DNA of 64,000 bases from Phylloscopus collybita (Eukaryota; Chordata; Aves; Passeriformes; Phylloscopidae), in contig JAJNNQ010000075.1 in assembly GCA_027886175.1 (NCBI GenBank), positions 85,787,001 through 85,851,000 on the forward strand, given 5' to 3'. Made by a program: the position numbers and the translations under genes. The notes beneath the pieces are model-generated. The model saw only the letters and a list, made by a program, of their open reading frames with translations, was not told the origin of the DNA and did no database searches. This document shows positions 11,141-23,570 of the stretch, in pieces. Position 1 is the first letter of the stretch. Each line of letters opens with the position of its first letter.

Positions 11141-11145
11141 CATCT
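11141..11145. repeat. Right copy of 5-bp target-site duplication (CATCT)
   Basis: CATCT follows immediately after the outer end of the right LTR and matches the pentamer before the left LTR at 8925-8929. Confidence 0.7.
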
Positions 11146-13411
11146 CAAGATAACTTGCCTTTTGTCATGGATTCCCAAACAGCAGAGCAGGATCCTTCAG
11201 ATCCAAGTGTGCCCAGCAATGATACTTCTCTCATGAATCTTCTCAGCAGAAGGAGCTCTGCAAATTGGAGCTCCTCAGCACTTGGACTAAGACAACCCTC
11301 GTTAAAACATTGCTATGGCACTTTGCAGAGGTGGTTCTATACGCATCACTCTCTGCCTTGTGTGATGTTTGTGTGATTTCCAGGGATATGAAGGGAAGTA
11401 ATTTATACTGAGACTCTTCAATCAGCAATAAAAAGCTATTATACAGCTGGAATACTTGGCTGGTGTTCCTGGTGCAGATGACAAGTTATGAACATCTGTG
11501 TTGCAATATGAGAAATATAATCAGACTGTCTGGTGAGGATGGTTGAGGGGCAGTCATTTGCAGAAAGTAGGCCAGCCTCCTTTGCACAGGAGGCTGCTTG
11601 CTGCTTTGCATACCTTGGGATGCCAAGGCGAAGTCTCTGCTTCACAGAAGCGCTGAACCATGTAGCAGCATCTCTAGACCCTCCGAAAGGGCACCAGACT
11701 CATGATGGTGTGACTTTGATTTAGTGAATTCCTAATTGTGTAGAAGAGCAGATTTGTTTTTACACAGAAGCTGCTAAGCTGTGAAACTGTTTTCAATTGC
11801 TTGTCTGAATAAAAAAAATAGGAAGGACCAGCAAGTGGGTGTAACAGCTGGGTACCTGGACTTTGGAAGTACTGGAAAAAACTGCCTGCTGCTTCCTTCT
11901 CTGCCTGTTGCTGCACAGATTGAATCTGAAGTCAGGATTTAAACAGTGAAATCCCTAGTTGGTGTCAAGTCTGACAGCCTGCTGCACACTGTCTTGCTCT
12001 GATACATCTGAACTCCCCTCACTACCAGCTCCAGAGGCAGAAGAACAACCCTTGGGATGCCTCTTCTCTCTAATTTAGGGTGTGGCCTGGTAGTGGGAAC
12101 GCTGTTCACCCTCTGCATTCATCAGAGTGTGGGCAGTGGAGAGGCGTCCGTGGGCAGTGGAGCAGGGCTCCTGCTTGGAAGCTCCCCATGTGACTGCGGC
12201 ACAGACTGGCAGGAGCTGAGGAATAGTTGGATGCTATTTCTGTTATATCTCCTCAGAGTGAGGTGTGTATTTAACAGATTTTCAGCAGTCAGAGCTCACA
12301 TCCAGAGCAGGGATGTAGGATGGACAGCAATTTTCCCCGGTAGCATCTTGTGATCTCAGTCTGGACAGGGCTGTTTTTTGATCCCCGTGTTCAATCCCAC
12401 TTGTGCCATCTGGGCAGCCACCTGGGGAGAGAGATTTTGTGAACAAGTGCCAGGTGTGTATTTCTCACAGAATAGCCATCTGAGGTTGAGTATTTGTAGT
12501 TGCTTCTGGTCTCTGGGATGTGATCATCTCACGCAGATGTACAAAGCGCCTGTGTTACCCATCCCAGAAACCTCTGCTCCCTCAGCCTTAGAGAGGTGGC
12601 TGTCTTTTCCATTTGTGTTGGTCAAGATATTGTGTAAATGAAGCTACATCTTGTTGGTCATACAGCTAAAAGGAAGAGATTGGAAACTCCTCAGGGCAGA
12701 GTCTGTCTGTACTGGTGCCTATTATACTCACACACATCCCTGAGAGGCAATACCTCATAATTAATCACTAAATAATTAATAATAAGAAGAAGCAGATACT
12801 ACTCAGGAAGTAATTAACCTCCTTATGCTTACAGGGAAGTCCTATGGAAGGGAAGAGTAATTAAAGGCTTTTTAAATGACACAGAAAAATTCCCACTGAC
12901 CTCAGCCAGGACAGGTTTAGGAAGTGGGTCCAGTAGGATTTCCTTAGTTATCAAATAAAAATAAATTTATCCCTGTGGGTAAAATTTCCTAATCTGGTAT
13001 TTTTTTGTTCATCCATCTGTACCAGTGTGGAGCTTGGATGAATAAATTTTTTTCTATTTAATTTAATTTTTGAGTATTTTATATTTTAAAGTATGAAATG
13101 GTGAGTTATAAGGTATCCTGAAATTTTCCTTGGAAAGGAAGCAGGTGGCTAGCTCACATTGAAATATGGGTTTTTACTATGTCATTCAGGCAGTATCATA
13201 CAATGGACAAAAGTAAGACCTGGATGGCAAAAATTAGTTTGCAAGAGATACCTTTAGGTACCATGATCCATCTACAAAGGCACAGAGAGCACATAGCATT
13301 TTTATTTTTTTTTTGTTCATAGCTGAAAGAGACTTTTGCAGTCATTGCCATGTTCCTTCAGATGAATTCACACAGTCCTGTAGAGATGTGAATTTTCTGG
13401 GACTTTGGAGC
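11146..13411. other. Intergenic DNA, no gene recognised
   Basis: No exon, RNA gene or clear mobile element seen. The part around 12700-13150 is AT-rich. Open frames are short and featureless. Confidence 0.55.
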
Positions 13412-13990
13412 TGTCACGGCTGAGAGAGCTGAAAGCATCAGCTGAGCATATCAGTGACGAAATCCCCCCTTGCCCGCCCCCCATGGCTCCTTCGCTACCT
13501 CCGTTTCCTTGAGGGGCTTTTGGGGGAAATACCTCAGGGGATAGGGTAAAAGATTCAAAAGAGGCTCTTACCTCAGGAGAATTCCAAGGCTTTATTCTCG
13601 AAGGGGTCCCAGAGGCAAAAAGAGAGCGAACAAGGAAGAGCACGGGTTTATCTAGACACTCTGTCTCAGATAGCTGGCACTGAGCCATAGGTCAGAGATA
13701 AGGACAGGGTCAAACTATTAAGTTACAGGCTTTAGGGGGTTCTGGGGAAAAACCATTTCCCCAGAGGAATACAACATATCAGAACACCAAACTGCTCAAT
13801 ATCACTTCATCAAGGTAAGCCTTGCGACTTTTGATTCATAACTTCATTGGTCTCTTCTTGCAAATCAAAATGAAATAAAAGACACAACCTTCTCAAACCC
13901 TTGTGAAGTAGTTGTAAATCGGGGCGAGTTAGAGCTCTGAATTTCATCGTTCCCAGCCACATTCATAGTGGGCCCCCTCCGAAGGTGGGC
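13412..13990 (-). mobile_element. Probable single endogenous-retrovirus LTR (minus orientation)
   Basis: On the minus strand the element ends in GCTCTCTCAGCCGTGACA at 13412, a normal CA end. A poly(A) signal AATAAA lies at 13591-13596, followed by GCCTTGGAATTC, which looks like the R/U5 part. Several CpG dinucleotides survive. A perfect stem-loop with 10-bp arms and a 5-base loop lies at 13741-13765. No primer site lies beyond the U5 end and no partner LTR is in the window, so it is probably a solo LTR left by recombination. I could not find a target-site duplication, and the upstream (right) boundary is a guess. Confidence 0.6.
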
Positions 13991-15867
13991 GTCTCAAGTG
14001 TCTTGATGCACTGATAATGAACACCTCCTGGCTTTCAGGATTCACCAATGTCCTTTACAAGTCCTTCAATTTTTCTTTATCTTCTCATTATACAGGCCAT
14101 TCATCTCTCCTGATAGCAGGTAAAGGGGATTACATTATGCTGCTTTTGTCAAATGCATGACAGAGAGTATAAGAAAATGTCAGTCACTTTGGTTCTGTCT
14201 TTGAGGCTCTGAGGAAATTCTGTCTCTCAAGAAACTTCCTGTTTTCTTAGCTCAGATGTATTTGTCAAGCTTAGAGCTTAATGCTCTGTAGTGCAGTGGA
14301 AAATGAAACTACCTTTTATTTTCCTGAAGCCACTTTTGAAGGGATGACTATACCAGTTCAGATAATCCACTTTACCTGTATTCCTGTCCTGGTGTTTGGC
14401 CCCACATAAGTTATACTAGCTGTCCTTGAGAAGGTGGGTGGCCAGGGCTATGCTGTATCCCTGGGGCAATTCTGGGGAAGCCCATTTGGTCCCTGTGCTC
14501 CCTATCCCCCTTCACCAGTGCAGCTTAACCAGCAGCTTGAGGCTTACCCCTGATAAAACCCCTGGTCTCAGCCCACTGCACTCAATCTGTCACAGGAAAT
14601 CTCAGCCAGACACTATTTCTTCTCATCTGGGAGACCAAGAGCCCCCCCAGCCCTGGCTTTCCTTTTACCAGTGCCTTCTCCTCTGAAGACCAGGTGCATG
14701 AAACTTCAGTGGCTGTGAAGGCATAGCAGAAACTCCCAGGAGAATTAGGATCTCCTGTTTGCTGGCATCCCTAATCTGGCCAAAGTGGCTCACTGCCGTG
14801 GAAAGGACAGCTGTATCCTGCTCCTTCCCCTTGGGCCCACTGCTTTTCTGCCAGCTCCCTCACATTGACTGATCCATGATGCAACCACTAATGAGATGGA
14901 GTGATTGCCAACACTCCCCCATGCCCTGACAAGATTAATTTTCCAGTGGTGTTATCCCCATGCAATTGCACAGTCTCTGGGTCCAATGCAAGGAGATGGA
15001 AGAAACACAAGGGTTATAGAGGGAAACTAAAACAGCCCTCAAAGGGCCGCTGATCCTATTGAACATTGGTTGGACATTATCTCTCCTCTGATTTACTCAC
15101 TTAGAAAAGTCCTCATCTGGAGCCAACTTTCCCCAAGGACATATCAGATAGGAAGGAGCTTCCCAGCAGTGTCTTGTTAGCTGAGCTAGGAGCTGCTCTC
15201 CACTGTTTGGCTGGGAGAAGGGACAGATGAATGCAGCCCCTCTGCAGTACAGGGGGAGCACTTACAGCTACAGATTCTCCCACAGAAATGCTGTTCTCTG
15301 CCTAGACATCACTCTTGTTTCCATCCCAAGGACCACAGGCTAGTTAGTAAGGTGAATCTACTGACAGTACGGTACAGCTCAGTCAGTGTGACAAGAATAG
15401 AGCTATTGTGTACTAAATATTAATACTACATATGGATTTGACCCATCTGGATGGCTTAGGAGTCATTGAATTCCAGAAGAAGTCACTGGAATGTCCCTTG
15501 TCACCGGATGGCATCCAAAGAGCTTAAACAAGATGCAGAAGAAGGTAAGATAAGGAAAAACGACCTCCAGTGGAAGAGGTGAGAGCTCAGGTGGCAGTGA
15601 CAGGCTAGGCTTTCCCTTAGGGAAAAGCAGTTCAGGATATTTCCTTCCTGCTGACACCTGTCCTGCAGTTCCCAGTGCCCCAGCACTTCTCTCCAGCCAG
15701 GCTGCAAACTCAGTTACTGAATGATCTGCATGACAAGAAAACAGATAAACCTACAAACCTGCAATGCCACAGACACTGTTGCACAGCAGCAGAGAATCCT
15801 TGGAGTCATAACAAACATCCATGGGCCACTAACATCTCATGCCACCACATCGCTGCTGAGTCCTGAG
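13991..15867. other. Intergenic DNA, no gene recognised
   Basis: Nothing recognisable beyond short chance frames. Confidence 0.5.
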
Positions 15868-15990
15868 CCTGGGGTTAGGTCAGTTGATTGGAGCATGATG
15901 CTGGTTGTGGGTTTGATCCCTGTACAGGCCACTCACTAAACAGCTGGACTTGATGATCCTTGTGTGTCCCTTCCAGCTCTGTTCTGTGAG
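15868..15990 (+). mobile_element. tRNA-derived SINE with CR1 tail (TguSINE1-like)
   Basis: The head is tRNA-like. An A-box-like block lies at 15876-15891 (TAGGTCAGTTGATTGG) and a B box at 15910-15920 (GGTTTGATCCC). The tail, from about 15943, is CR1-derived (CTGGACTTGATGATCCTTG, then CCCTTCCA). This head-tail combination is that of the songbird SINE TguSINE1, whose head comes from tRNA-Ile and which is moved by CR1 machinery. The part between A and B boxes is shorter than in a tRNA, so the anticodon region is partly deleted. It cannot be a functional tRNA gene. Edges are approximate and no target-site duplication was identified. Confidence 0.82.
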
Positions 15991-17263
15991 TTATCTGGGC
16001 CAGATCCTTCAGGGCCTTCCTGTTTGGAGTTTGGTGAACTCAAAGTTACTCCTGTGTGCAAAGAATTTGCAGGATCTAGCTCCCGGTTTGAATTCAGGTG
16101 CTGGAGGGAGGGATCAGCATTACAAAGTTTTGGCCTACAGCTCTATGAAATCTCTTCAAAATTATCTTTCACTTGCAGGGCACTGATGCTTCAGTCCCTT
16201 GATGCTGAGGCCTGCCTGTTTTGGGATGTCAGGGACCTGTGTTCCCCCAGGCACACATCTGCTGACAGCAGCAGCCACTGTAAGTGATAGGAGAAAAACT
16301 TGGTTTGAGCCTCCAGTTCCCACCCCAATATAGATTTTAATGTTTTGTTGTGACTTAAGACATTATTGCATAAATGCTCTACCACTGCCCTAAGGGGATG
16401 TTTCAGAGTGTTTTGATTCCTTTATTTTGTTTTCTTTTTATTCTGTATGTCAAACCGAGCAGCTGAGAGCCTAATGCAGATGCTAGGAAGATGGAATGGT
16501 CCCAGCATCACCATGACACAACTCTCCCTGCAGCAGCAGGTGGCTGAGAAGGTGAATTTTGCCTGGAGAGCAGCAGGAATATTTTATATTTTCAGCAAGA
16601 AATCTCAAGCCTGACTGCCCTGACAAGGGCCTGGTGCATACAGCAAAAACACCAGTGGTAAACCTCAATGAAAACAGGCATCAGCCCCATGCTTTACTTG
16701 GGGAATAATTTTCCAGCCCCACTCAGAGTAAATTTTTCCCATTTTCTCAAGCCAGCAATAATTATGCTAACACTATTCTGGGCCTCCAAGTTATCAGCTC
16801 AACCTCTCAACAATAAAAGGCTCTCTATGCATGACTATTTTTGCCACCTTCACGATGCTGCAGCAGTCCCTCTCCATCCCCACACCAAAAAGCTAGCCCT
16901 GAGCTTTTTTTTTTTCCTTCTCTCCCTCAACCCTAACTAACCTAACTTCTCAATCCTGGCCGGTGACTTATTCCTAAGACAGCATCCCCACTGCCCAGAG
17001 GAAATTCTGCTATTAGCTTTCAGTTTCCTTGGGCAGCTTATTTCAGCCCCACTGACACATGTCCAGTGCACTGGAGGTTTCACCTTTTCCTTTACATCAG
17101 CCCTCACTCTAGTTTGACCCCTAAAAGCATCCAGCCCTCCCACAGACTAAGCCTTCCCCAGCAGAAGGTGCTTTTTGCAGCTTCCATTCTCTTTTAGCGT
17201 GCTCCTCCCACCTAACCATAGCTCTGGGCTTTCACTTCTCCTGTCCTTTAGGGAGCATCCCCG
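15991..17263. other. Intergenic DNA, no gene recognised
   Basis: No exon or clear mobile element seen. A T-run lies near 16905-16916. Confidence 0.5.
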
Positions 17264-17340
17264 CATTCCTGGAAACAGCATTCCAGGTGTGGCCTCACCA
17301 GTGCTAAGCAAAGAAGAGTCATGTCCCTTGACCCATGGAA
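17264..17340 (-). mobile_element. Short CR1-like fragment (probable)
   Basis: The block CATTCCAGGTGTGGCCTCAC and the following CAGTGCTAAGCAAAGAAGAG resemble the reverse complement of a conserved part of CR1 ORF2, where birds usually read CTCCAGGTGTGGTCTCACCA. The match is short and the edges are uncertain. Confidence 0.45.
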
Positions 17341-17449
17341 ACACTCCTCCTAAAGCAGCCCTGCCAACTGCTAGTTGAAGCTTCTGCTTTTCCTTTGGCA
17401 CATCCTTTTCAGCCCTCTTCCAGCTCTGAGGGGATAGGATTTATTCAGC

Positions 17450-17810
17450 CTTATTCAGAAAAGGCAGAAGGAGAACTTTCTTGCTGTTTGCAGCAGTCTG
17501 ATGAGAGGGTGTAGAGAAGATGGAGCCAGGCTTTTCCCAGAGGCACAAAGTGACAGGATAAGAGACCACAAGATGCTGTCTTGGACTTGGAAAACTCCAG
17601 ACAGATCTTAAGGGAACAGACTTCACAACAAGGTTGGTCAAACACTGGAACAGTGCCCAGGGATCCTGCAGGCTCTCCATCCTGAAAGATGTTAAAAATC
17701 CAGCTTGCTGAAGCTCTGGGTAGCCTGACCTGACTTTAAAGCTGTCTGAGCTGTGAGCAGGGAGGTTGGGCCAGAGGACAGCCGGAGATCCCTTTCTACC
17801 TGAGCTACCA
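17450..17810 (+). mobile_element. CR1 LINE 3' end fragment
   Basis: This is plus-orientation CR1 sequence in the usual order: GAGGGTGTAGAGAAGATGGA, CAGAGGCACAAAGTGACAGG, GGTTGGTCAAACACTGGAAC, GTGCCCAGGGATCCTG, then CTCCATCCTGAAAGATGTT. The final tail and octamer repeats are decayed. It is non-coding. Confidence 0.88.
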
Positions 17811-19677
17811 TACAATTCTGCTACTGTGAACCTCAGCCTTTGCAAATTTGGAGCCTAATCCAATTAGCTTGATGAGAGGAAGGTGTTATGTCTTTAGAAG
17901 CAGATTTAGCCTTTGTAAAGCCTGCTCTGCTTTGAGCAACAGTTTTATGGGACCAATATCTAAACAACTGATGACCCACTAACACACAGCTTCTCAGCAC
18001 CTATTGACAATAGGAAATAATTGTAGCTGACCAGAAATTTTCTTCACGTAGATTTTCAGGGTTAGGACAGGTGTGCAAATTTATGCCTTGCCTATCATGT
18101 GCAGTTTAAAGGAATTTGGGAACTCAGGCCCTTTAGAAAAACTCTGTAATGGTAATGGCAAGGGGAAGGAATTTACATGCCTGGAGGTGAAAGTTGGGAA
18201 AGTCCCAAATAACTCAGATTCTGCTGCCCTTTTCTCTGAGTGATGCAAAAGCCCTTCCTGTCTTCACATCCTCTCATCCATAAGCAAATTAAAATCTTCT
18301 CAATATTTGCCCATTTTGACTGGAAGCATTGGATAGATGCTTCCTCAAATTTTTGTACCTGTAAGATCCTTGACATCCTCACTGACGTTTTACCCCTTTC
18401 ACACAAGTAACTCTGAAGGCCCTCAGCATTGGGAGTTTTTCCTCGTCTTCTCCTCTTTCTTTCTCTTCATCTTCCCTGCCTAAACACCTGTTGGAATGAA
18501 AAGGAGGCATTAAGAAGAGACATCCTTACTCTGGGAGCAGGGAAGGGCTGCAGTGCAGTGTCGGATCAGGGCAGACTCGCTCTGGTATCATGGTGTGTTC
18601 CAACAGCTCACTCAGATATTTCCCCAGAGGGGAAAGCCTTTGCTTTCCCTCTGAATTCATCCATCACCAGTCAGAGCACACTCATCAGAAACGTGGAATC
18701 TGGCATCACTGCAGGATCATTATAAGGGTTTAAAAGAGAACATTTCACCACCCTATGCATCTTGTCAGACAACACCTGACAGGTCAGCTGGGGAAGTGAC
18801 TGCACTTCCCAGCTGAAGCACTGGCTTGGGAAAGTGTCATCTACAGGCACAGGTCAGCTCAATCCAATCCCCCTAAGCTGGAAACTCAGAGCACTTGCAG
18901 CATCTGCCCAACTTTCTCTACTGTATGTCTCTCTCATAACAGGGTGGTGATCCTGCTTCATGTGTTTTCATGTGACTTTGTCTAGTCCTTATCTCAGTCC
19001 ACTTATCCTGCTGGCACTGAAGGCAATGAGATCCACAGGTGAACCTTATCCCATGAAAATAGTTATTTAATATTAATAAAAATTAAAAGATATGTCCAGA
19101 ACTGATCAAGATACTGAAATTGGGATGTTTAGTTAAGGCAAGGAAAATTCTGTCTACTCTCATTTTGTTTTTGCAAAATAATAATTTTTAAAAAAAGTGT
19201 ACTGAAATACAAATGATAGAAAATCAGGAATGTCTCCTTTTCAGCAATAAAGCCCCAGAGAGTTAATGTTATCAAGGAAACTGGAAGTAAAACCAAACTC
19301 CACATTACTTATAATGCACTGTTTCTATCAATACACAGCTGAGATTCATTTGGGTGTGCCTGGTTTCAGTGTATCCTGTACTTTGTTCAGTCATCAGTGC
19401 TCACTCAAAGCACCGGGCCGAAGTTACAAAATCAGATTGCAGGCTGTTTGAGTCAAGTGTCTGTTGAAGCTAATTCATCACAGTAAAAAAATGGTTATGA
19501 GATATTAGCAGCTACTGCGGCTTCACTCAATTTCCCTTTCTTTCTTTTTATTGCCTGCATAAAGAAGACCGATTGCTGTTTGTCAATAGGTGAAAAAAAA
19601 TAAAAATCTTGTTTTCTATGACATTAAGCAAATTCTCTTGCTACCCCAGCATACAAATGCCTTGAATCTGGGAGAGG

Positions 19678-19800
19678 ATGAAAAAGAAGAAAAAGAAGAA
19701 AGAAAAACAAAAAAACCAAAAACAAAAACAAAAAAAACCAACAACAACAACAACAACAACAACAAAACCAAACAAAAAACCACACTAAAAAAAATTCTAA
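19678..19800. repeat. A-rich low-complexity tract with (AAC)n microsatellite
   Basis: A GAA/AAAC-rich stretch leads into about nine AAC units (roughly 19738-19764), then further A-rich sequence. The open plus-strand frame over it is low complexity and not a gene. Confidence 0.9.
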
Positions 19801-22800
19801 AAAGAAAAGCAACCTATAGGAAAGGTTTTACAGAGAAAGTGAAACCACTAACAGAAAAGAGGGGTGTGGAGAATGGTGAGAAAGACTGTTCATGAGTCAA
19901 TGTCCCAGTTCCAGGCCCAACACCTGTGCACTGACCTGGACACTTGCCCACACCAAAGGTGGCCATCACAGCTTGCTTTAGCCATGTGTGGTGTTACTCT
20001 CCTTTGCCTCAAGAACGAGAGGGCCATGGTATTGTGCTGTTTTATCACGAGTTTAATTTCCAGCAGCACCAAGAAGATTCATACGCATGGATGGAGTGGA
20101 GCCAAAGTAAACATCAAAACTGTTTTCTCTCTTAAGCTTTCAGAGTAGAGGCTGGAAGAAGGAAATAGAGAAACATCCTTTTTACTCCCTATATCTTTAA
20201 ATGTACGAAGGAATGGTCTTGTTGAGGATTTTGTTGAAGGGTATATGGTAGAGAGGAGGGGAGAGGAGGGGGCAGAATTTGGGAAGAAACAAGGGAGGAA
20301 TATGCAAAGATTTTTTGAGCTTCCTGTCCAAAACAGGTTTAGAGTTGCTATCTCATCACTTTGAAAAACAGCAGTATTAGGCATGATGCATCTTCTGGAA
20401 GCAATTGTCATCGGGATATCCCCCGGAACGCAGATAACAAGCACAACAGGACTGCAGCACTCCATGTATTTATGTACAAGGGCCTAGCATGGCATGGTGC
20501 CACAGAAACTAATTATACCCAGTATTCATAAAATGATGAGAATTGGTAGAAGTATAATTATCAGTTTTCCAGCATGACTGCCGTATGCAGTAAGTATGGC
20601 AGAGCTGGACGTAAATGAGTAAAATATCTTTTTATTTCAGCAGTACACTTTTTAAACTCCTACTAGTGTTTGAAATCCTGATGTTCTCAGCAGAAGTGAT
20701 GGCCTGGAAAATTTTTCTTCTGCCTCATTTTTCCCCTAATCATCTGTGGACAATTAATCACCACCTATTAGCATCCCAGCCCTTGTTAAAATAGGCTCTT
20801 TTATTTTTTTTTTAACCCGAGTTATGAAAAAAGATCATTTCAGCATAGCACGGTGGACTTGTCATAAACATTTAAGATGTGCCAAAGTGTCATATTTTCT
20901 AGGCAGTATAATAGCATTCCATTTATTGTTTCCCAAGGACTAAACTTGGAAATGAATGGCTTTATGAAGAAACTGGTCTTATAGTGAAGTTGCTTGATTC
21001 CATTCTTCTACCATCAGCCTCCTTGGCAAAATAATTTCCCTATAATTAAGCTATATGATGTAAATTTCATGGCAATTGATTTAATAAAAAAAATATGAAG
21101 CAAAATAACATGGGGAAAATACCTTAAAAAAAAGCAGAAGGATTCCTTGAGCAGAGCAGGTAGCGGGAAAACTACTGGAAATGAGGTTAGAAAAACAAAA
21201 AAAGGGAAGCTTTTATAGATTTTCCCCATCATTTCTTTCAGTAACAGTTAGATGGATGTATCCCTTGCTACTTCCATTGCTCATTTTCTACTGTAAAAGG
21301 TGTTTGAGAAGTTGTCATTTTTCCTCTCTTCTACCCAATTATTAGTCTATTTTTTAAGTTAATAATACAATCAGTCCTGATGTTAATGTGTTCTGGAGTA
21401 AACACACATACTTTTCAGGCTTACTTTTTGACCTATGTATGTATTTGGCTTTTAAGTGAGAGATGTTTTCTGTTTCTTGTCCAAACCCTTGTGCTAATAC
21501 TCTTGTGCCCTGTTGCACAAGTGCTACTGCTTATGTGTATTTTCTAGAAAACCTGTGGGATGTTGTAAAAGCAAAATATCCTCTGCCAGCACTCACTTCA
21601 AACACTGTTTGTTTGCAGTGTGGAGGTGGTAGGGACATCCAGTTGTGAAGATTCATAACACAGTATGTGGTTATTTTGGGGAATGTCCTTAGGAAATTGT
21701 ATCTCCCATGTAGCACATACATTTTCTCTCTATCCCAGCCTCCTCAGGAACCATGTAAAGGCAGCTTCCTTTCTGTCATTTGCCATCATCCATCCCTTTA
21801 TGGTGCAGATAATCCCTAGAAGTAATTGCTGCAGAAAGCAGGATTTCCATCCATGCTGATCTCTGCCCAGGGATGTTCACAGGAAGAAAAACTGTTAGTA
21901 GGAGAAGCTAGACAGAGGAAATGGAGTCACAGCAAAATTATGAACTCCTGGAAATTACTGAAAGATTGCAAGAACACAAGCAAGACTGCAAGAACGGGGG
22001 AAGGTACCCAGAGAGTGTTCTGAAAATGCTGAGTGGAGCAAACCTTGGGCAAACTCTGGCAGCTCAGATCCAGAAGAATGTGTGATTTTCACATGGGTGC
22101 TTGACTCTTCTTGAGAACACCACTAGCTGGATAAGAGCCCTTATGGTTTCAAGGACTCAACATGCGTCTGAGGTAGTATCAGGCACTCTGATTTTAGTGT
22201 GATTTAGTTGCAAAATTAGCTAAACAGCCTCATAAGAACAATTGTTTCAGAAAGAGATAGGATTTTTTCCCAAGTTTTCTTTAAGGCAAAAATCTTTGTC
22301 TGTCATTCTGTGGCTATTGCTTGTTTTTGACCTCAGCCAGCATCAGAAAAAAATAAGCTCAAATACAAAATATTTTCTTTTGGTTTTAAGATTAAATTAA
22401 GATTTTTTAGGGTTTCTTTAGAAACAGAAATACATCTCAACTCAGGCTGGAGCCAGAGCTTCAGATTCAGATCTTATTTTAGTTTAATTTTCTTTACTGA
22501 ACCAAACCATCAGTCTTTCCTGGCAGGCAGTCTACCCCAACTAGAATATTTTCCATAGTGAGCTCCAGATAGCCAGCATACTAATGCATGTCTTTAAGAA
22601 AGAAGAAATACCCAGAGTCCTGACGCATTCAATCAAAACAGCAAACAGTGATTTCCAACCAGCCTTTCCCACAACAGACTAAAGCAAGGGGAGAAGCAAT
22701 CATTGCTTTCTGAAATCAGCCATGTCAGCCCTTGACACAAAGGAGGCTGGTGAAGAAAGGTTAGCTCTGGTGTCATTGTGCCATTAGGTCTGAACACCTC

Positions 22801-23483
22801 TGAGAGATCTCTAGTACAGCCTGCCATTCACAGACCCCCAAGGATTTCTCTTTTAAATGAAAGGTTGCAAAAATCTCATTCCCTATTCCAGCGCAGCACA
22901 CACAACATGTTCCCCTTCCCCCCTCCATCACAAGAAGCTAATGGAAATCAGGTCCTTAATGGAAGACAATGGTGATTCCACACAGGTGGGAAGGCATGAA
23001 ACATTTGTCAGCCAACCAGTTTTGACTCATGGTCAATGAAATATTAATACATGACCTTTATAATTTTCTCTTTCCGTTAAAAACCTCAGGACACTGGAAC
23101 GAAAGTGTTTAAAAACACTTCTGCTTCCCAGTAAGCAGTGTTTAAAAGATAAATAAAAATATGTCAGTGCTCCTTGAATTTGTGATCAGAAAGCTTCTTC
23201 CATACTGACTCCAGCCTCAGATACCACTGTTCTTTTTAAAGGATTTTGAATGCAAATGAATGTGAGAGACACATAACTGCATATCCAACCAACACTTGTC
23301 TCTGAAGATGAAGAGATAAAAGGTTCTTGCTTCAGCCAACTGTTGATGGATTTTTACACTGAGCCCTCCTGCTCAACAGTATTCAAGAAAGCTGAGTATG
23401 GTCTAAAAGACTGGAGCTACCCACAATACAAAGGTTGGTTGAATGAAGAACTTAGCAAATGTTCTGTCTTTTCCTGAATGTTG

Positions 23484-23570
23484 TTTATGTTGCAGGGTGG
23501 AAAGATAGTTTAGCAGGGATGTTGATTTATTTTGTAGGGTAGAAAGATAGGTATTTTATCAGGAATGTAA
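23484..23570. repeat. Imperfect tandem duplication, unit about 43 bp
   Basis: Two successive blocks share AGGGTGGAAAGATAG / AGGGTAGAAAGATAG and CAGGGATGTT / CAGGAATGTA. The second copy begins near 23526. This looks like a local duplication that has diverged. Confidence 0.65.

Noticed and set aside
15868..15990. tRNA gene
   Set aside because: A- and B-box-like sequences are present, but the middle is too short for a cloverleaf and a CR1 tail follows. It is a SINE.
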